Source: Multifurca ochricompacta (lineage: Eukaryota; Basidiomycota; Agaricomycetes; Russulales; Russulaceae). From it: a stretch of DNA of 64,000 nt. Made by a program: the position numbers and the translations under genes. The DNA is taken from assembly GCA_022496185.1 (NCBI GenBank), contig WTXG01000005.1:868001-932000 (forward strand), written 5' to 3'. How positions within the stretch are numbered: position 1 is the first letter of the stretch; every line of letters begins with the position of its first letter. Shown here in pieces: positions 1 through 12,252 of this stretch. Under the pieces are notes generated by a model. It was not told the DNA's origin. It saw only the letters and a program-made list of their open reading frames with translations, and made no database searches.

Positions 1-1227
1 CGATTTGAAAGAAGGGGAGGGAGGAAGGGAAGGGAAGGGAAGGGAAGTGGAAGGGAAGAAAGAGAATGTGTGTATGTATGTATGTGTGTGTGTGAGAGTG
101 AATAAGTGATCTATCTATCACCGTAACCCCCGCGGCCTGGCACTCGTGGGCGGGCATCTTATTAGTTTTATTCTCTCTCAATTTACTTCCCTTTTTTTTT
201 TCTAAAAAATTAAAAATTTCCCATTCGGCTCCACAATTCTCTCCGAGAGGAGGAGAAAGAGAGAGAGAGGGAGAGAGAGAATGGCTAGGCTGCTGGTTAC
301 TTAATTCATTTGTATTGCTTCCGTCTCGCTTCCGGCATTTTTCTCTTATCTATCTATTATACTACATACTACATACATGTCATCCCCAGCCAGTTTGTCT
401 TGTCATTGCCAGTTCTTGCTTGAATGAAATAATCAATCTGAATTGCATATCGTTCCAGACAGGCCACATCGCAATGTACCGACCGCGCGCCAAACGAACC
501 CGTCAACGGTGGTGTATCTCCTTTTGACTTACTTACATTCCCCATCAAAGCAAAGGGAGATCACGCCCGTGCCCGATTCATATCCTCTGTAAGATAGCGG
601 GGGATGAGATAGCTTAGCCATACAGTAGCCATACGACCTCAGGGTTGCCTCATCGTCGAATGATATAACATCACCATATCACTACAACAACAACAACAAA
701 AATAGGTACAATTAAGGGCTACAGTGTGTATGTGGTGCGGTGGTGTTGAGTATTGAGCATCTGCAACCAAAAGGCTTCTGCGCCCATCAGATATAGCGAT
801 CTCGCAGTCCACTGTGGGTCATCAACCACATCGTGAACGGGTGGATCGTCCCTGTATATCTCTTCTCGTACCCATCACTAGAGCGGCTTTTGTTTTGGTC
901 CTATGATCTACCTTATGGAGTCCGCCCACACAATGAGCAGAAAATATTCGCGCGCAGGGCATCATGTGGAGAAGTAGCTGATCCGTTCAAAGAAAAGTAA
1001 AGCACCTTTCACACTAAAGGGGATGGCGGACATGGCCCGCCATGTCGCCCGTGTGAACCAAGTTGTAGGAACGAAACGAAGGCAACGCACCAACGCCAAA
1101 CCCACAACACGCTTACACGGCGCGTCACCCGCCTCGTGACTTTATTGGTTTAACGCGTCCCGTCCACTCGCTCGCAATCTGCAATCCAACAAGTTTCCTC
1201 ACTTCTTTACCCATTCGGCAAACTAAA
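1..1227. other. Intergenic, simple-sequence rich
   Basis: No gene is seen. The first 60 bases hold a GGGAA-type purine microsatellite. A TATG/TG repeat lies near 67-95 and a GA-rich patch near 245-280. A 70-codon open frame at 315-527 has no recognisable features and is treated as chance. The last part should carry the promoter of the nucleoporin gene starting at 1228, but I see no defined element. Confidence 0.6.
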
Positions 1228-3679
1228 ATGAAGCGTGGCGCAGAAAAACAATTATCAAAAGACGAAGACCCAGATGATGAAGTTGAAGTCTGTCTATTTC
1301 CTCCCAAGTCCTTTAAATACTTGTGTCTTACTTTACTTTTCTTTATATGATGTTGAATAGCAAGTCCAAAGTGGCTTTCAAATAGCCAGGGAGTCTGAGT
1401 TGGCAAAACGAGAGTGCGTCCCTACCATTGGTTTTCCGATTTTCATTCTACTACCTCAATTAACCTCCTCTCTCTTCTAGAATAAAAGGTCTTCCAAAAC
1501 GAAGGAGCCCTGCCATTCTAACTGGACCTCCCACGACCAGCGCCGCTGTATGTCCTAGTCCTCCCCGCTCAGCTTACATACCGCTTATTCCAACGTGCTC
1601 TCACCAGCCAGCCGGGGCAGTGAAATTTGGCTCCTTTGCGGGATTTGGAGCAGCTGGCGGTGTCCTATCTCCTTTCACGTTCGCTTCTTCTGCTCAAGCT
1701 GGTCCATCTCAAAAGCCAGCAGATGTCTCACCGTTTTCTGCTACTCATCCTCAGCGCCGGCCATCTCAGAATCCGCGTCGAATGCGACCAAAAAGTTTGC
1801 CTCTTTTCTTGGCCCTTCTTCCACAGCAGGCGCAAAGCCAGTGGTGTCATCCGAGACAACGAGATCAGATGCGTCTGGTGACACCGACGAGGCTGCGCTA
1901 AAGTACTACACTTCACTTCGCGGACTCAATGCCTCCTTCCTCTCCGTTGTCTCGAAAGTCATCGAGTCTGATCCTTTCATCGACATCGCCGATATCTTAG
2001 AACAATATAAAAAACATCGCATCTCTGTACAACAAGAGTATGACGGCAAGTCCTCTCAGGTAGCAACGCAAAGCGCTCCGAGTTTAACTAAGCCATCCAT
2101 TCCGACTGCGTCGCTCTCCTTCAGCAAACCTGCTACTTCCGCTTTTGCCACGATGCCGGTACCCCCGTCGAGCTTCGCAGGCTTCCCTGCTCCGTCAGCT
2201 ACTCCGAGTTTTGTTACGCCTGCATCAGGTTTCACACCCAGCCCTGCAGCGTCTACGGTCAAGCCATCTCCTTTCAGCTTCCCATCAGCGCCACCGGCAT
2301 TTTCAGACCCTAAATCCGCGTCCCTGGCTCCAACATCATCATTGTCTGGGTTTGCTGCTGGTGCGGAATCCTCCTCCCTCTTCAAATCATCCGCGTCTTT
2401 CACGCAAAAGGAAGGCGAATTTACTCCTTCGTCGAAGCCTGCCTTTTCATTTGGTACACCTGGGCCCGCTGTTTCCAGTACAACGCCTTTTGGCAACCTC
2501 CCGAAGGTCTCAACGCCCTTTGGGTCAGATAAGACGGTGCCAGAGGAAAAAGATAATGACGATGATAAGGAAAGAGAAAGCTCGTTCCATCTGCGCCTGC
2601 GCCATTTAGCTTTTCCATCCCGTCTGGTGCGAAGCTTTTCGGGGACACTGCCAGCTCTTCCAGCACGGGTAGTATATTTGGCGCATCATCACTAAAGTCT
2701 ACTGAGGACAGGGAGAAGGAAAAAGATGGCAAGGCGGCGGCGACGACGACGACGAGCAGCATTTTCGGAGGCACGTTCGGCTCGCCCGCAAAATCGTCGC
2801 CCTTTACTTTTGGCGCCGCAGCGGCCGCAACACCCGCACCGTTCGGGTTCGGCGTCACCTCGAGCGGCAGCGAGGGATCACCTCCGCCCAAAGCTGGCAG
2901 CGTTGGCTTTTCTTTCGGCTCGCCGTCTCACAGCCCTTCGCAACCAACGGCGCCTGCCCCAGGTTTGGCATTCAACTTTGCGTCCACATCTGCGTCCGCT
3001 CCTCCTTCTGCCGCTGGATCGGCATCCACGCATCTCGAAATACCCTCTGCCGCGCCTCGTGCCGATACACCTGCGACTGAGGGCTCACAAGAGGATGATG
3101 GGCTCGCACGCATGCTGTCTCCGGATATCCATGGGGGAGAAGGAGAAGGCGAGGAGGATGAAGAGACGACGTACACGGTCAAGGCAAAGGTATTCAAATT
3201 TACTACGGATCGTGAAGGCGCGCCCACGTGGTCGGAGATGGGTATCGGTGCGCGCTTCTTACCACTTTTCCATTCGTTCTCCCAAAAGCTTATTTGTTTC
3301 GGTTCATTTTCTTGCTTGTTCGTAGGCATGCTCCGTCTCAAGAAGCACAAGGAGACTAATGTGCGGAGGGTCATCCTGCGCTCTAGTACCACCGGAAAGA
3401 TCATCATTGTGTGTTCTGGTCCTCTCCCAAAAGCTTCCCATGCGAATCTTAAGCTTTTTTTTCTTTTTTTTGCAGAACTTCCGCATATACCCCGGCTTGC
3501 AGCCAAAGCGCTCGGCTAAGACGATCGCCTTCACAGGTCACATAACCTTACCTGGCAAGGATGCGCAGTCTGTGCAGTACCGTCTTCGCGTAGGTACCGA
3601 AGCAACTGCTGTTGAGATGACAGAGGCGATAGAGCGCGAGGTACGGATTATACAGGCCGAAGCGGGCCCAAGTATTTGA
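1228..3679 (+). CDS. NUP2: FG nucleoporin with RanBP1 domain (NUP50/NUP2 family)
   Basis: Nuclear-basket nucleoporin expected to bind Ran-GTP and importin-alpha during nuclear import. The start MKRGAEKQLSKDED followed by REIKGLPKRR matches the NUP50 N-terminal importin-binding motif and sets the ATG at 1228. A long Ser/Ala/Pro-rich middle carries FG repeats (SFGTPG, IFGGTFGSP, FTFGAA, FGFGV, FSFGSP). The C-terminus is a RanBP1-type domain (VKAKVFKF, RLKKHKETNVRRVILR, then NFRIYPGL). Approximate exons are 1228-1287, a short one near 1393-1411, 1481-1546, 1609-3248, 3327-3408 and 3475-3679, giving about 690 residues. Two frame breaks, near 1746 and 2578, each need one extra base to restore the frame; they are probably sequence errors. 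The gene ends 199 bp from the convergent Rab-GAP gene. The family assignment is strong; the NUP2 versus NUP50 name follows fungal usage. Confidence 0.85.
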
Positions 3680-3877
3680 TGCAGGTTCAATCGTACACAT
3701 CTCTTTGCCTGCGTGATATACGGAAACCCGTCTTACCCCTTCCCGATGTCGTGCTACTCACATGATCATGATATAATCGATGCCCCATTCCTGCCAGTGG
3801 CAATACACCACCGCTCCTTGCGGGGGAAAAAAAACGCACGATGTACAAAGGGAATATGCGAAGTGAAAGGCATTGTT

Positions 3878-5941
3878 TTACTTTTTGGTGAAGTGACTCT
3901 GCGCATTGTGCCAGATCGAGTTGAGCACGAATGCCTGGCTGAGGAGCATTTCAATTTCGTGGTCAGTCCAATCTTGTGTGGGCAAGGACTGCAGAAACAT
4001 GATGATGCCCTATGGGGGTGATGTGAGCATTGCGAATATGACAAATGGGTAAGAACATTCACGCACCTGGAAATCCATCTCACGGAGCTTGTCGCTCCAT
4101 CGGACGAGAAATGCCGAACAGACATACAAGTGAAACTGAGAGAAAGCGTCTGGTCCTTCAGCCTGTTACACCCATCCATCATTAAAATGTAGCTGCCCCT
4201 TCCGTCGCTCTAGAGCAACACAAAACGAAAGGCCCACCAGGTAGGTATCCCACATCCTCACGGTATTCTTCACGCTTATCTCGCGCATCAGTAAGCAATT
4301 CATCCACCTGAACGCAAACTGCATAAATTCCACGCCTTGCGCGGCGAGATGCTCAGAGAGCGGGGCATCAATGCGCCCGACCAATTCGGCCATGCGCTTG
4401 ACGCTGCGCTGGATCCCAGGTTGCGCAGTGATGTAGTTGTCTTGAATTCCATCAAGCAACCGCGAAAGGCACCAGAACGAATCAGCTTCTATGGCAGCGA
4501 GGACCGGTGGCGGGAGGATCGACGGATCGATGTCTTCTGGATCAGCATCTGTGGTTTTACCTCATGTCAAAACCCCAAATTTTGACGTCTTAGTCCTGAC
4601 AGTATCACTCACCGACGTATGCAGATAGGAACACTTCAAAAAATGGTGTAGCGAGGTCGTTGATACCCTGCACGTAGCCACTGGCAGGATGTCGTATCGC
4701 CCATACGTACAGGATACGCTCTAGACACTGAGGCGTGTAAGTGGGGGGTTAACATGTGCCGATGACGCCGCCTTACGCGTTGCGTCGAAGAATGCATCCA
4801 TAGCTCCACCCCAGGTCGCGTCCGCGGCACGTCTATTTCGATCTGGTGCCATATTTGCTGATCCAGACCGTCTCTGCCCTTAGCGAAGGTGAGATCAACG
4901 AGGGACTGGTACTCTCCACGCTTCCGATCTAGGGTGGACGAGCGCAGGCGCATGGGTAGCGGTAGATACCCCTTGGAAATATGAGGTTAGAGCAGTGTGC
5001 GCAGGATCTGATCTGATCTGGTCGCACCAGTAGTAATGGCCATGCTAGCGGGCGAAAATCGTCAGGAATCCCTGACCAGGCCAATTTGCGTAGCTCGGCT
5101 ATTTTAAAGAGAGTCAGGCGATCCCGCAATAAGTGAACAAGGAAAGAAGACAAACACATATCCACGTCCTCCCGCGACAAACATTCGATGAACTTATGAC
5201 GGCGATTGTTTTTGAAAGATTGTTCTCGTTTCAGCTTCTCTGACGGCTTGTCGTAGTGAGGCGACGATGATCTTGAACGTTGTGATGATGATGAACCAGC
5301 ACGGCCATGTCGCCCTCCAGGACGTCTCAAAAGGCGCAGAGGATCTGTGTATCTGCGCATCAAAGGATGCACGCACGCATTGACAAGGATGGGGTAAGCT
5401 ACACACCATTCGCGATCTCTACCGCATCCAGCCGGACGCACGCAGCGTTCGGCCGGGACTTGGGCAGCACGGGCATGTCGACGAACTCGGACTCGAGATC
5501 CTCAAACACCATGTCGTTGTCACCCTCATGATCGGGCTCTACCTCATGCGATTCGGTCTTATCGTCAACTCCTAGACTACCATCCCCATTCGTCTTTTGC
5601 ACGATCGTCCAACCATTCTTGGTGGGTGGGATGAGGTCTGTGTGGGATGGATACGAGCCAGGGCTGGGGGCGCTGACGTGGGTATAGGAAAAGGCGAGAG
5701 TTGAACTGGAGCTATTTTGCGATCTTCGAGGAACGGGTTTGGGTGCAGATGCCGCACCTGACGGTCGAGAAGGTGTGGTTTGAAGCGAGCGACCCCAAGC
5801 AGACTGAGAGTTGGAAGCAGATTCGGAGTCAGATGCGCTGTCCCAAGCATCATCTTCACCCCATTCATTAGTAGGATAAGAGAAATGTGACGATGGATTA
5901 AGGTTAATGTGAGGACGAGTTGGTGGTGGTCGAGCTGCCAT
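3878..5941 (-). CDS. GYP1: TBC-domain Rab GTPase-activating protein (GYP1/TBC1D22 type)
   Basis: Accelerates GTP hydrolysis by Golgi Rab/Ypt1-type GTPases. The first exon (to about 5400) encodes a Ser/Pro-rich, probably disordered N-terminus. The TBC domain follows with EKLKREQSFKNNRRHKF, LRKLAWSGIPDDFRPLAW, the arginine finger in IEIDVPRTRPG, the glutamine finger in GYVQGIND, and FMQFAFRWMNCLLMREI. The C-terminal CSAFLVRWSDKLREMDFQ and the WTDHEIEMLLSQAF segment are typical of the GYP1/TBC1D22 subfamily. Both catalytic fingers are present, so the protein should be active. About seven short introns are needed. The stop is at 3878-3880 (ends SHFTKK). Identification is firm; internal exon edges are approximate. 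Confidence 0.9.
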
Positions 5942-6175
5942 TTAATCAAAACTTGAAGCTTTGAAGCGAAGGAGTTTTCTTTTCAGTTCAGATCAGAGGT
6001 AATAGAACCCCGTGACATATATGCTCCAATACCAAATACTACAAACACCCCCCTCCCTCTCTCTCCCCCACTAAAACAGTATAATAAACATCTCTGCCAT
6101 GATATGATACTGTTCTACTGGAGGGGCAGTCTACCCCTTCTTGCAGCTTCATCTTCATCTATTATGCACACGCGC

Positions 6176-9100
6176 CTAGATTTGTAGACTGGCTTGCTGC
6201 AGGAGAATTTCCTCTGACCATCCGTAGTAACTCTTCAGCTTCTTGCCCCACTTTTGCAACGTGATCGGGTCAATCGTGTTCCCCGGGTGAGCTACATGAG
6301 AGTTGAGAATTGATGATGATCTAGAGTATAAAGTAGAGCACGCACGCTTATGGAACGAGATCGAGCGCAATGATGGGTCAGGTGGCTGGAAGCGCACGCT
6401 CGACCCTGCAGTGCTCGCATCCACTTCAAAGCCCATGTCAATCATTACCTGCATCATGTCAACCAGAGAGACACGGACATAACCGAAATCTCACTTACTC
6501 TCATAAAATGGTCCCATTTCATCGGCGGCCCACCCTTCTTTGCGCTCTTATCTGCACCCAGGATTTGTGCCAGGAACCCGGTGCTCTTCCGGTTCATGTT
6601 CTTGAACCAGGCGCCGAGGTTCCGCTTTTCCTTATTTTCTTCCCCAGGAGCGCGAGGGGCTACTTCTCTCTTACGGCGGAAATGCGAGAAAAACCCCTCC
6701 TTGGTGTTATGCTCCTCGACTGGTGGCAGGTTTGGCGGTTCTCCACGCGTTTTGACCTTGGCCTTTTGCTCCGTCAGGTTCCCTGATTGCAAATAAGAAT
6801 GGGAAGACTGTGCGCGAATCTGTTCCGGCGACGTCGTGGAGACGGCCGTAAAAGCGGTCGACGTGGTTGATGCCAAACTCGAGGAGCGTGTGACTGACGG
6901 TCGTTTCTTTTTCTTCGCTTGGGGTACGGGTGCTGGTGTTGGCGTACTTTTTACCTCGGTTGGAGATACAACTGGTAAAGCTGACTTGATCATCGATGAA
7001 GACGGCGATGGAGTGCCAGTTTCAGGTGGGTCATCTTCCTCTGTAGCCGATACGAGCCTTTTCTTCTTCTTCAGTTTCTTCTTTTTCTTCTTCTTGGCCA
7101 CTGCAATCGGTGCATCTTCGTCTTCAACTTCCTCGACAGTGACAGCACGCCCTTTACTCGCTGTGGCACAGGGAGCTGAGCAGTCAGAGCACGCAGGCGG
7201 CACAAGAACATACCGTCCAGACCCTGTCTATATAAAAGTAAGTCGGGTGAAAGGGGGGGATTCGCGCTCCAGGCCGATTCGTTTTCAGCCTAGGGTTCGA
7301 GGAGAATAGGCGGCCTGAGCATATTTCGCGTCTTAACGCTCAGATCTCAATCCTGTGGGCAAAACACCAGTGCTTGCCTCTGAGCGCCCCAAGCGCTTTG
7401 AGAAATTGATTATCATTCGACCGTTCCTTAAGTGTCTTCCTTTCCTCGAAGACTTCTGGGTGCGCACTTGCGATGTCCATTGCTTCGCGTAGAAGATCAC
7501 GGAGCTCTGCCTCCTCCTCCGAGTCGTACACGCTCGACTCTTCTCCATCAAAATATGAAGACTCGTCCTCACTCTCCTCGATGTGTCCCCATTTGGCTGC
7601 CGCGGAATCGCTCGAGGCTAAGTCTGAAGCGTCCTCCAGCGGGGGCATTGATGACGGTTCCGACTCATTTCCATCCGTGATCTGCAAGGTTTCGCTGCCA
7701 CCTCCAATTCTCTTACGGTCTGGAAAAACAGGCATTGCCTTGGTGTAGTGCTTGTCAGGTGATACCGTGGTACTCCACCGCGGGACGCGCTGGAACTCAT
7801 CTTCAACCTGCCAGAGGGTGTCCAAGTCCATGTTGGTGACAGCTTTGTACATCTGATGGATGTATCAGTGAGATCATTCACTGATGTTGGTGTGCGCGCA
7901 CATCGTTTATTTGTGTCCATATGGCGTCCACAACACCACTTTCCTTGGTGTTCTCCAGAGGAAAGATGATGCTGAGATTATTGCCAAGTTTTTTTGAGGC
8001 CTCCTCAGAGAGAGACTGCGCCTCGATCCACAGGGCGAACTCTTTTGGCATGGTACGCGACTGCTTTCGCCATTGCTCACCTTGCGGGCCCAGAAGCGGG
8101 GCTTCTATAGTCTCTTGCAGCTGCAACGCAACCTACATTACATGAGCAAGCACACCTGAAATTTGCGGGGGGGAGATATGAGCGCTTACAGCAAGGTCAC
8201 CCAGTGCGTCAAACATTGCTTGGGGAAAGCGTTGTTTTTCGCAGGGAGCTTCCTGCGTAGCGTCCTCTAGGATGCGAGCTAGGATATACTTGGGATATGG
8301 TGAGTTGGGAAGGCATAGCTCAATGACGATCGAGTCAACGTAAGACTTATAGGCCTCACGAAGGGCAGCCTGGTCAAACATGTACTCGGGGTTGTCTGGA
8401 TTGCTCTCTTCATACATCTTGAAATACATTCTGAAGTGTTCTGGGAGAGGTATGATGACTGATTCGATTCATGCAGACTCGGACAATGCACACCAGCTTT
8501 TGCTGCAAGCAATGAAAACCGCGCTTGAAGCGCATCAATGAGGGCGCTGAGAATGTCGTACACGATGAGATACTCCTTTCTGAAGTCGGGTTTTCTCGCA
8601 AGCTGGGACCGAACTTGGCCATTGTCAATGCCTTGTCCCAGAAACTCGAGACGGTCTCTGACAATCCTCCAGGCAGAGGCAAGCATGCAGGAGTTGTGCA
8701 CCCTAGCCAGATAAATGAACGAAGACAGCCAATGTTATAGGGAGACGGGTGGATTCCCCTACCGAGTCCCTAGCACATTGATTACGGTATTTTTGTCTTT
8801 AAGAGGGTCCTTTTGCGCATTCCCTGACGATTGTGAAACGCTCGAATAGACTTCCTTTGAGAGCTCATGATAGAAGAGATCAGGGTCTCTGAGCCATTTG
8901 ATGTCATCGAGATGGGCTTAACAGAAATGGGTAAACAGAGATAGCCCTAGAAGAGAGCGGAGAGAAATTCGAAGCTCACAGCTATACTCTGCGTCTGCTG
9001 TGCTATAGAGTCGATCGATGTTGAATGGGGCAGCAATGGCATTTCAATGGACTGTGCAAGGAGATCCCCTTTTCAACCAGACGACTGGGTACTGGGTCAG

Positions 9101-9438
9101 TGCATGTCGTCACTGAGGAGCTTACCCCCTAATAAATCGAGCTTTTCACGACCGATAGGCTTTCTCAACGACATGAGCTCGCCTGTGCCCATCGCACCTT
9201 GCTTGCCATTGCGCAACACGAGGGCACGTGCGGTTGAGGGTAAAAGGCCATTCTCGTCGAGGCGATTGGGATGCTTTACTTGAACTTGACGGCTCCCGAC
9301 TGCGACGAGATCTCTATGTTTGGATGGACACCCAGATAGGCGGTATATTGACGGCTTGTTTCCTCGGAGGCATACACTGGTTTCAGACCGTCTCGATGAT
9401 GATGCGAGGAAAGGTGATAGTGGCCCGTGGGTACTCAT
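6176..9438 (-). CDS. Large fungal protein with HicA-like C-terminal domain
   Basis: A protein of roughly 850-900 residues in about nine exons. The middle is helical (DDIKWLRDPDLFYHELSKEV, RPDFRKEYLIVYDILSAL-like, ALREAYKSYVDSIVIELCLP), followed by an acidic Ser/Glu stretch near 7500-7650. A Lys-rich linker near 7050-7110 (AKKKKKKKLKKKKR) looks like a nuclear localisation signal. The C-terminus (MKWDHFMR, then MGFEVDASTAGSSVRF, SISFHKRHPG, TIDPITLQKWGKKLKSYYGW) has the order and spacing of the small HicA double-stranded-RNA-binding-like fold, but Ser stands where HicA has its catalytic His. I recall similar architectures in fungal proteins loosely named ipa proteins. Function is unknown. The start at 9438 is the first ATG of the open first exon. 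Confidence 0.6.
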
Positions 9439-9676
9439 TTATTTATTCTATTTTTTATTTTATTTATTATATTTAAAATTATACGTGGTTGCATGCGGTG
9501 GTGACCACCAACACAGCCTGATGGGATGATGAGTGAGCGCATATAATTCACTCATTTTCTTTTCCTTGCATTTGCATACACTACATTCGTTCCCCGGCTT
9601 CTGCTCTTCTGATCCTTTTTCAGCTCTCTAGGCCCTGCTGGTCAGGCTACCTGCATAATTTTCGTATACAGTCTTG

Positions 9677-11623
9677 ATGGCTGCTTTTAATGTTACTGGT
9701 GGGTGGTTTTAAAACCAGTCATCGCATCGCTTCATTATTCTGACCATTTTCTTCCCCGGACATAGCTGAAGACTCCTCTCCTTTGATTTCATACAGCCCT
9801 GTGGGCGCATGGACCGACTCACCTTCTAACGATACAGGCGCTCCGGTGTGTCTGTATTTCGTGACATCTTGACTTTGACACACTGATCTCCACATCAGTC
9901 GTATTCTCAACAGTCGTGGCATACGACATCATCTTATGGTGCATCAGCAACCATTCAGTTCAATGGTAACTAACCGTCATCCCACTTCCTTATATAATTT
10001 TCTGAATATGTTTTCCTAGGCACCGGCATCTGGTTCTTTGGAGCGAAGAGGCCAGATTATGGTACTTACACTATCTCTATCGACGGCCAGTCCACGCCCG
10101 GAAACGCGCAGTTTCAAACTGCGGCATTCCAGCAATTACTCGGCGGTCAATCCGGCCTCGTGGACGGCCCCCATGCCGCCGTGTTTACTAACACGGGCTT
10201 AAACTCTGCGATTGACCTCGACTCGATTGTATTTGAGACACGGATTGGTTCGGCTGAGTCCGTTTTCTATGGCCATTCCAGATACAATAGGTTTTGATTC
10301 GGGTCTTGTCCTTAGCGCGACGATAACGGACACAACGACAGATGATATCAGCCCTAGCATCACTTATTTGCCCACTTCTGGAGACTGGATTTTCAACAAC
10401 TTACGGGGATCCTTCAATGATACGCTTCAGTTCGTCTTGGACCCTACACATGTTTTACATTCATCCTGTTGATGTGTTCCTCTCCGCTAGCTTCACCCAG
10501 ACTGGGGGAGCCCAGGCACAGCTCACATTTAACGGTGACGCGGTCGCTATCTACGGGACGGTCTTCCCTGACCATGCGAACTACACTGTTTCGGTGGATG
10601 GCCACACGCAATCGTTTTTGGGTGGTTCATCTGGTTTGATCAGCAATTTACATATAGGCGTACGTACACCGAGCTTGCCTTTACAGAGTACACTAACAAA
10701 TGCTTAATTACTTGCAGACATTGTTGGTCTGTTGAACTATCGCCCGGTCCTTGCCTCATGACTAATTCCTATGCAGTACTTTGCGAACGGCTTAGGATCG
10801 GACCTGCACAACCTCACGTTGACCGCGAACCCGGAGCAGATAGGCCAGGAGAATACGGGAAGTTCATGGACATCGACAGAGTGGTTGCATTCAGTGCCTC
10901 CACTAGCACTTCATTCAATAACACCACTTCCAACGGCAACGGTGGGAAAAATACACCGTTGAGCACAAGTGGTATGCCGCAGAGTAATCAGGAAAACGCG
11001 AAGTAGGTGTTCGCTCTCTCCTACAATAGTACCTAAGTGGCGCTCACCCCTTCGATCACAGTAATAATGCTGCACAAGGACAGACCCCATCACACTCCTC
11101 GAGAGGGCCCAACGCGGCTGTAATCGGGGGATTGGTATCGGGGATTTTTATCTTACTTCTACTCATCGCATTGGCAATCGTCCTTATTCGCCGTCGACGT
11201 ACCATACGGAGAGATCATCCTCCGAAGTTATCTGTCCTGTCACCTATGACACCAAGCCTACCAATGCAAACACCTCCAGCACTTGGCAGTAGCCCGCAAA
11301 CGCCGACCGGGTCCAAACAAGTGAATCCTTTCTTGGACCCCAGTGGCGTCGAAAAGGTTTCGCGCGCTCACTGGGGACCGTACCTAATCACAATCCCTTC
11401 AACGATGCACGGTTGAAGATGCCTTCTGTGCCGGAGATGAGCGTGGTGCGGGACTCGTATGACGATGGTAGAGCGGGTGATTTGCAAATCCAAAGCAGTG
11501 CGGTGAGTCGGATCTTGCGCTTGCGGAGCTGACAAGTGACAACTGTCTGATGATGATCAATGGCAGTGGTCAACTGTACCGGTTCGTCCGGCGCGCCCAT
11601 TGACACTGAAGTTACCCGGTTGA
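9677..11623 (+). CDS. Single-pass membrane protein with two extracellular beta-sandwich-like repeats
   Basis: An Agaricomycete-type family with tandem ectodomain repeats, one transmembrane helix and a cytosolic tail. Repeat 1 includes YSPVGAWTDSPSNDTGAP, ATIQFNGTGIWFFGAKRPDY and GTYTISIDGQSTPGNAQF. Repeat 2 includes SITYLPTSGDWIFNNLRG, AQLTFNGDAVAIYGTVFPDH, ANYTVSVDGHTQSFLGGSSG and TLLYFANGLGSDLHNLTL. The transmembrane helix (IGGLVSGIFILLLLIALAIV) is at about 11125-11190, followed by RRRRTIRRD as a stop-transfer. No classical signal peptide is seen at MAAFNVT, so an upstream start exon is possible. Frame breaks near 10857 and 11353 each need one extra base and both lie in short homopolymers. 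Ligand and function are unknown. Confidence 0.65.
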
Positions 11624-12252
11624 GGTTGATATGATGAAGTTAGATTCGGTGATGAGGAGGTTGAGGGAATTCCTGCAGGCCTAGGTGGCAGGGGAAAGAA
11701 GGAGTGTTGGAAGCCCAATAAATGGGTAGTAGTAATAAGTAAAATAAAGTAAAATAAAATAAAATAAAATGAAATAATTAAGATTAGTTTTTTATCGTAA
11801 CGACTGTCGTCAAGCAAGAGCGTGAGTGTGATGAATGATAAATGATAATGATACAAAGCTGTGTACCTTACCGCCAGTGCCGCCAGTGCCGCCAGTGCCT
11901 TCCTTTTATTCCCTCGTTGTCCTCGTCTTTTTTTGTATTTCTTTCTTTCTTTTCTTTTGTGTGTTCGGGCCTTTCTTTGTGTTTCTTTTCGTTTTCGTTT
12001 TCGTTCCTTCCTCACCTCACTTCACTTCCTTCTTCCGTGCTTTCTCTGGTCGAGCCGAGCTCACCCCTTATTTCTTTTCTTTCGTCGTCTCCTAGCGTTG
12101 TCTCCCCTCACGTTCGAGCAAGTCTCACCTCTAAATCCACATCCACATCACTTTCCTGTTCTGGTGGCTGCGCTTTGGTCTCCTCTCCCTCCCCCTTCTT
12201 ACAAAACCACGCTCTTCCTTCACCACTCACAGCGCCGATTTTGAAGATAGAA
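11624..12252. other. Intergenic with AAAAT repeat, CGCCAGTGC repeat and long CT-rich tract
   Basis: There is no supported gene. The stretch holds a (TAAAA)n-like repeat near 11735-11775 and three copies of a nine-base unit (GCCAGTGCC) near 11873-11900. A strongly pyrimidine-rich tract from about 11905 to 12240 lies upstream of the gene starting at 12253. CT-rich upstream tracts are common in fungal promoters, so a promoter role is an inference. The open frames here are low-complexity. Confidence 0.6.

Noticed and set aside
1595..2695. A single 366-codon gene
   Set aside because: It is only the middle part of the spliced nucleoporin gene, starting in an intron and running out of frame at its 3' end.
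6836..7309. 157-codon plus-strand frame with a poly-Phe run
   Set aside because: It is the antisense of the Lys-rich linker in the minus-strand HicA-like gene.
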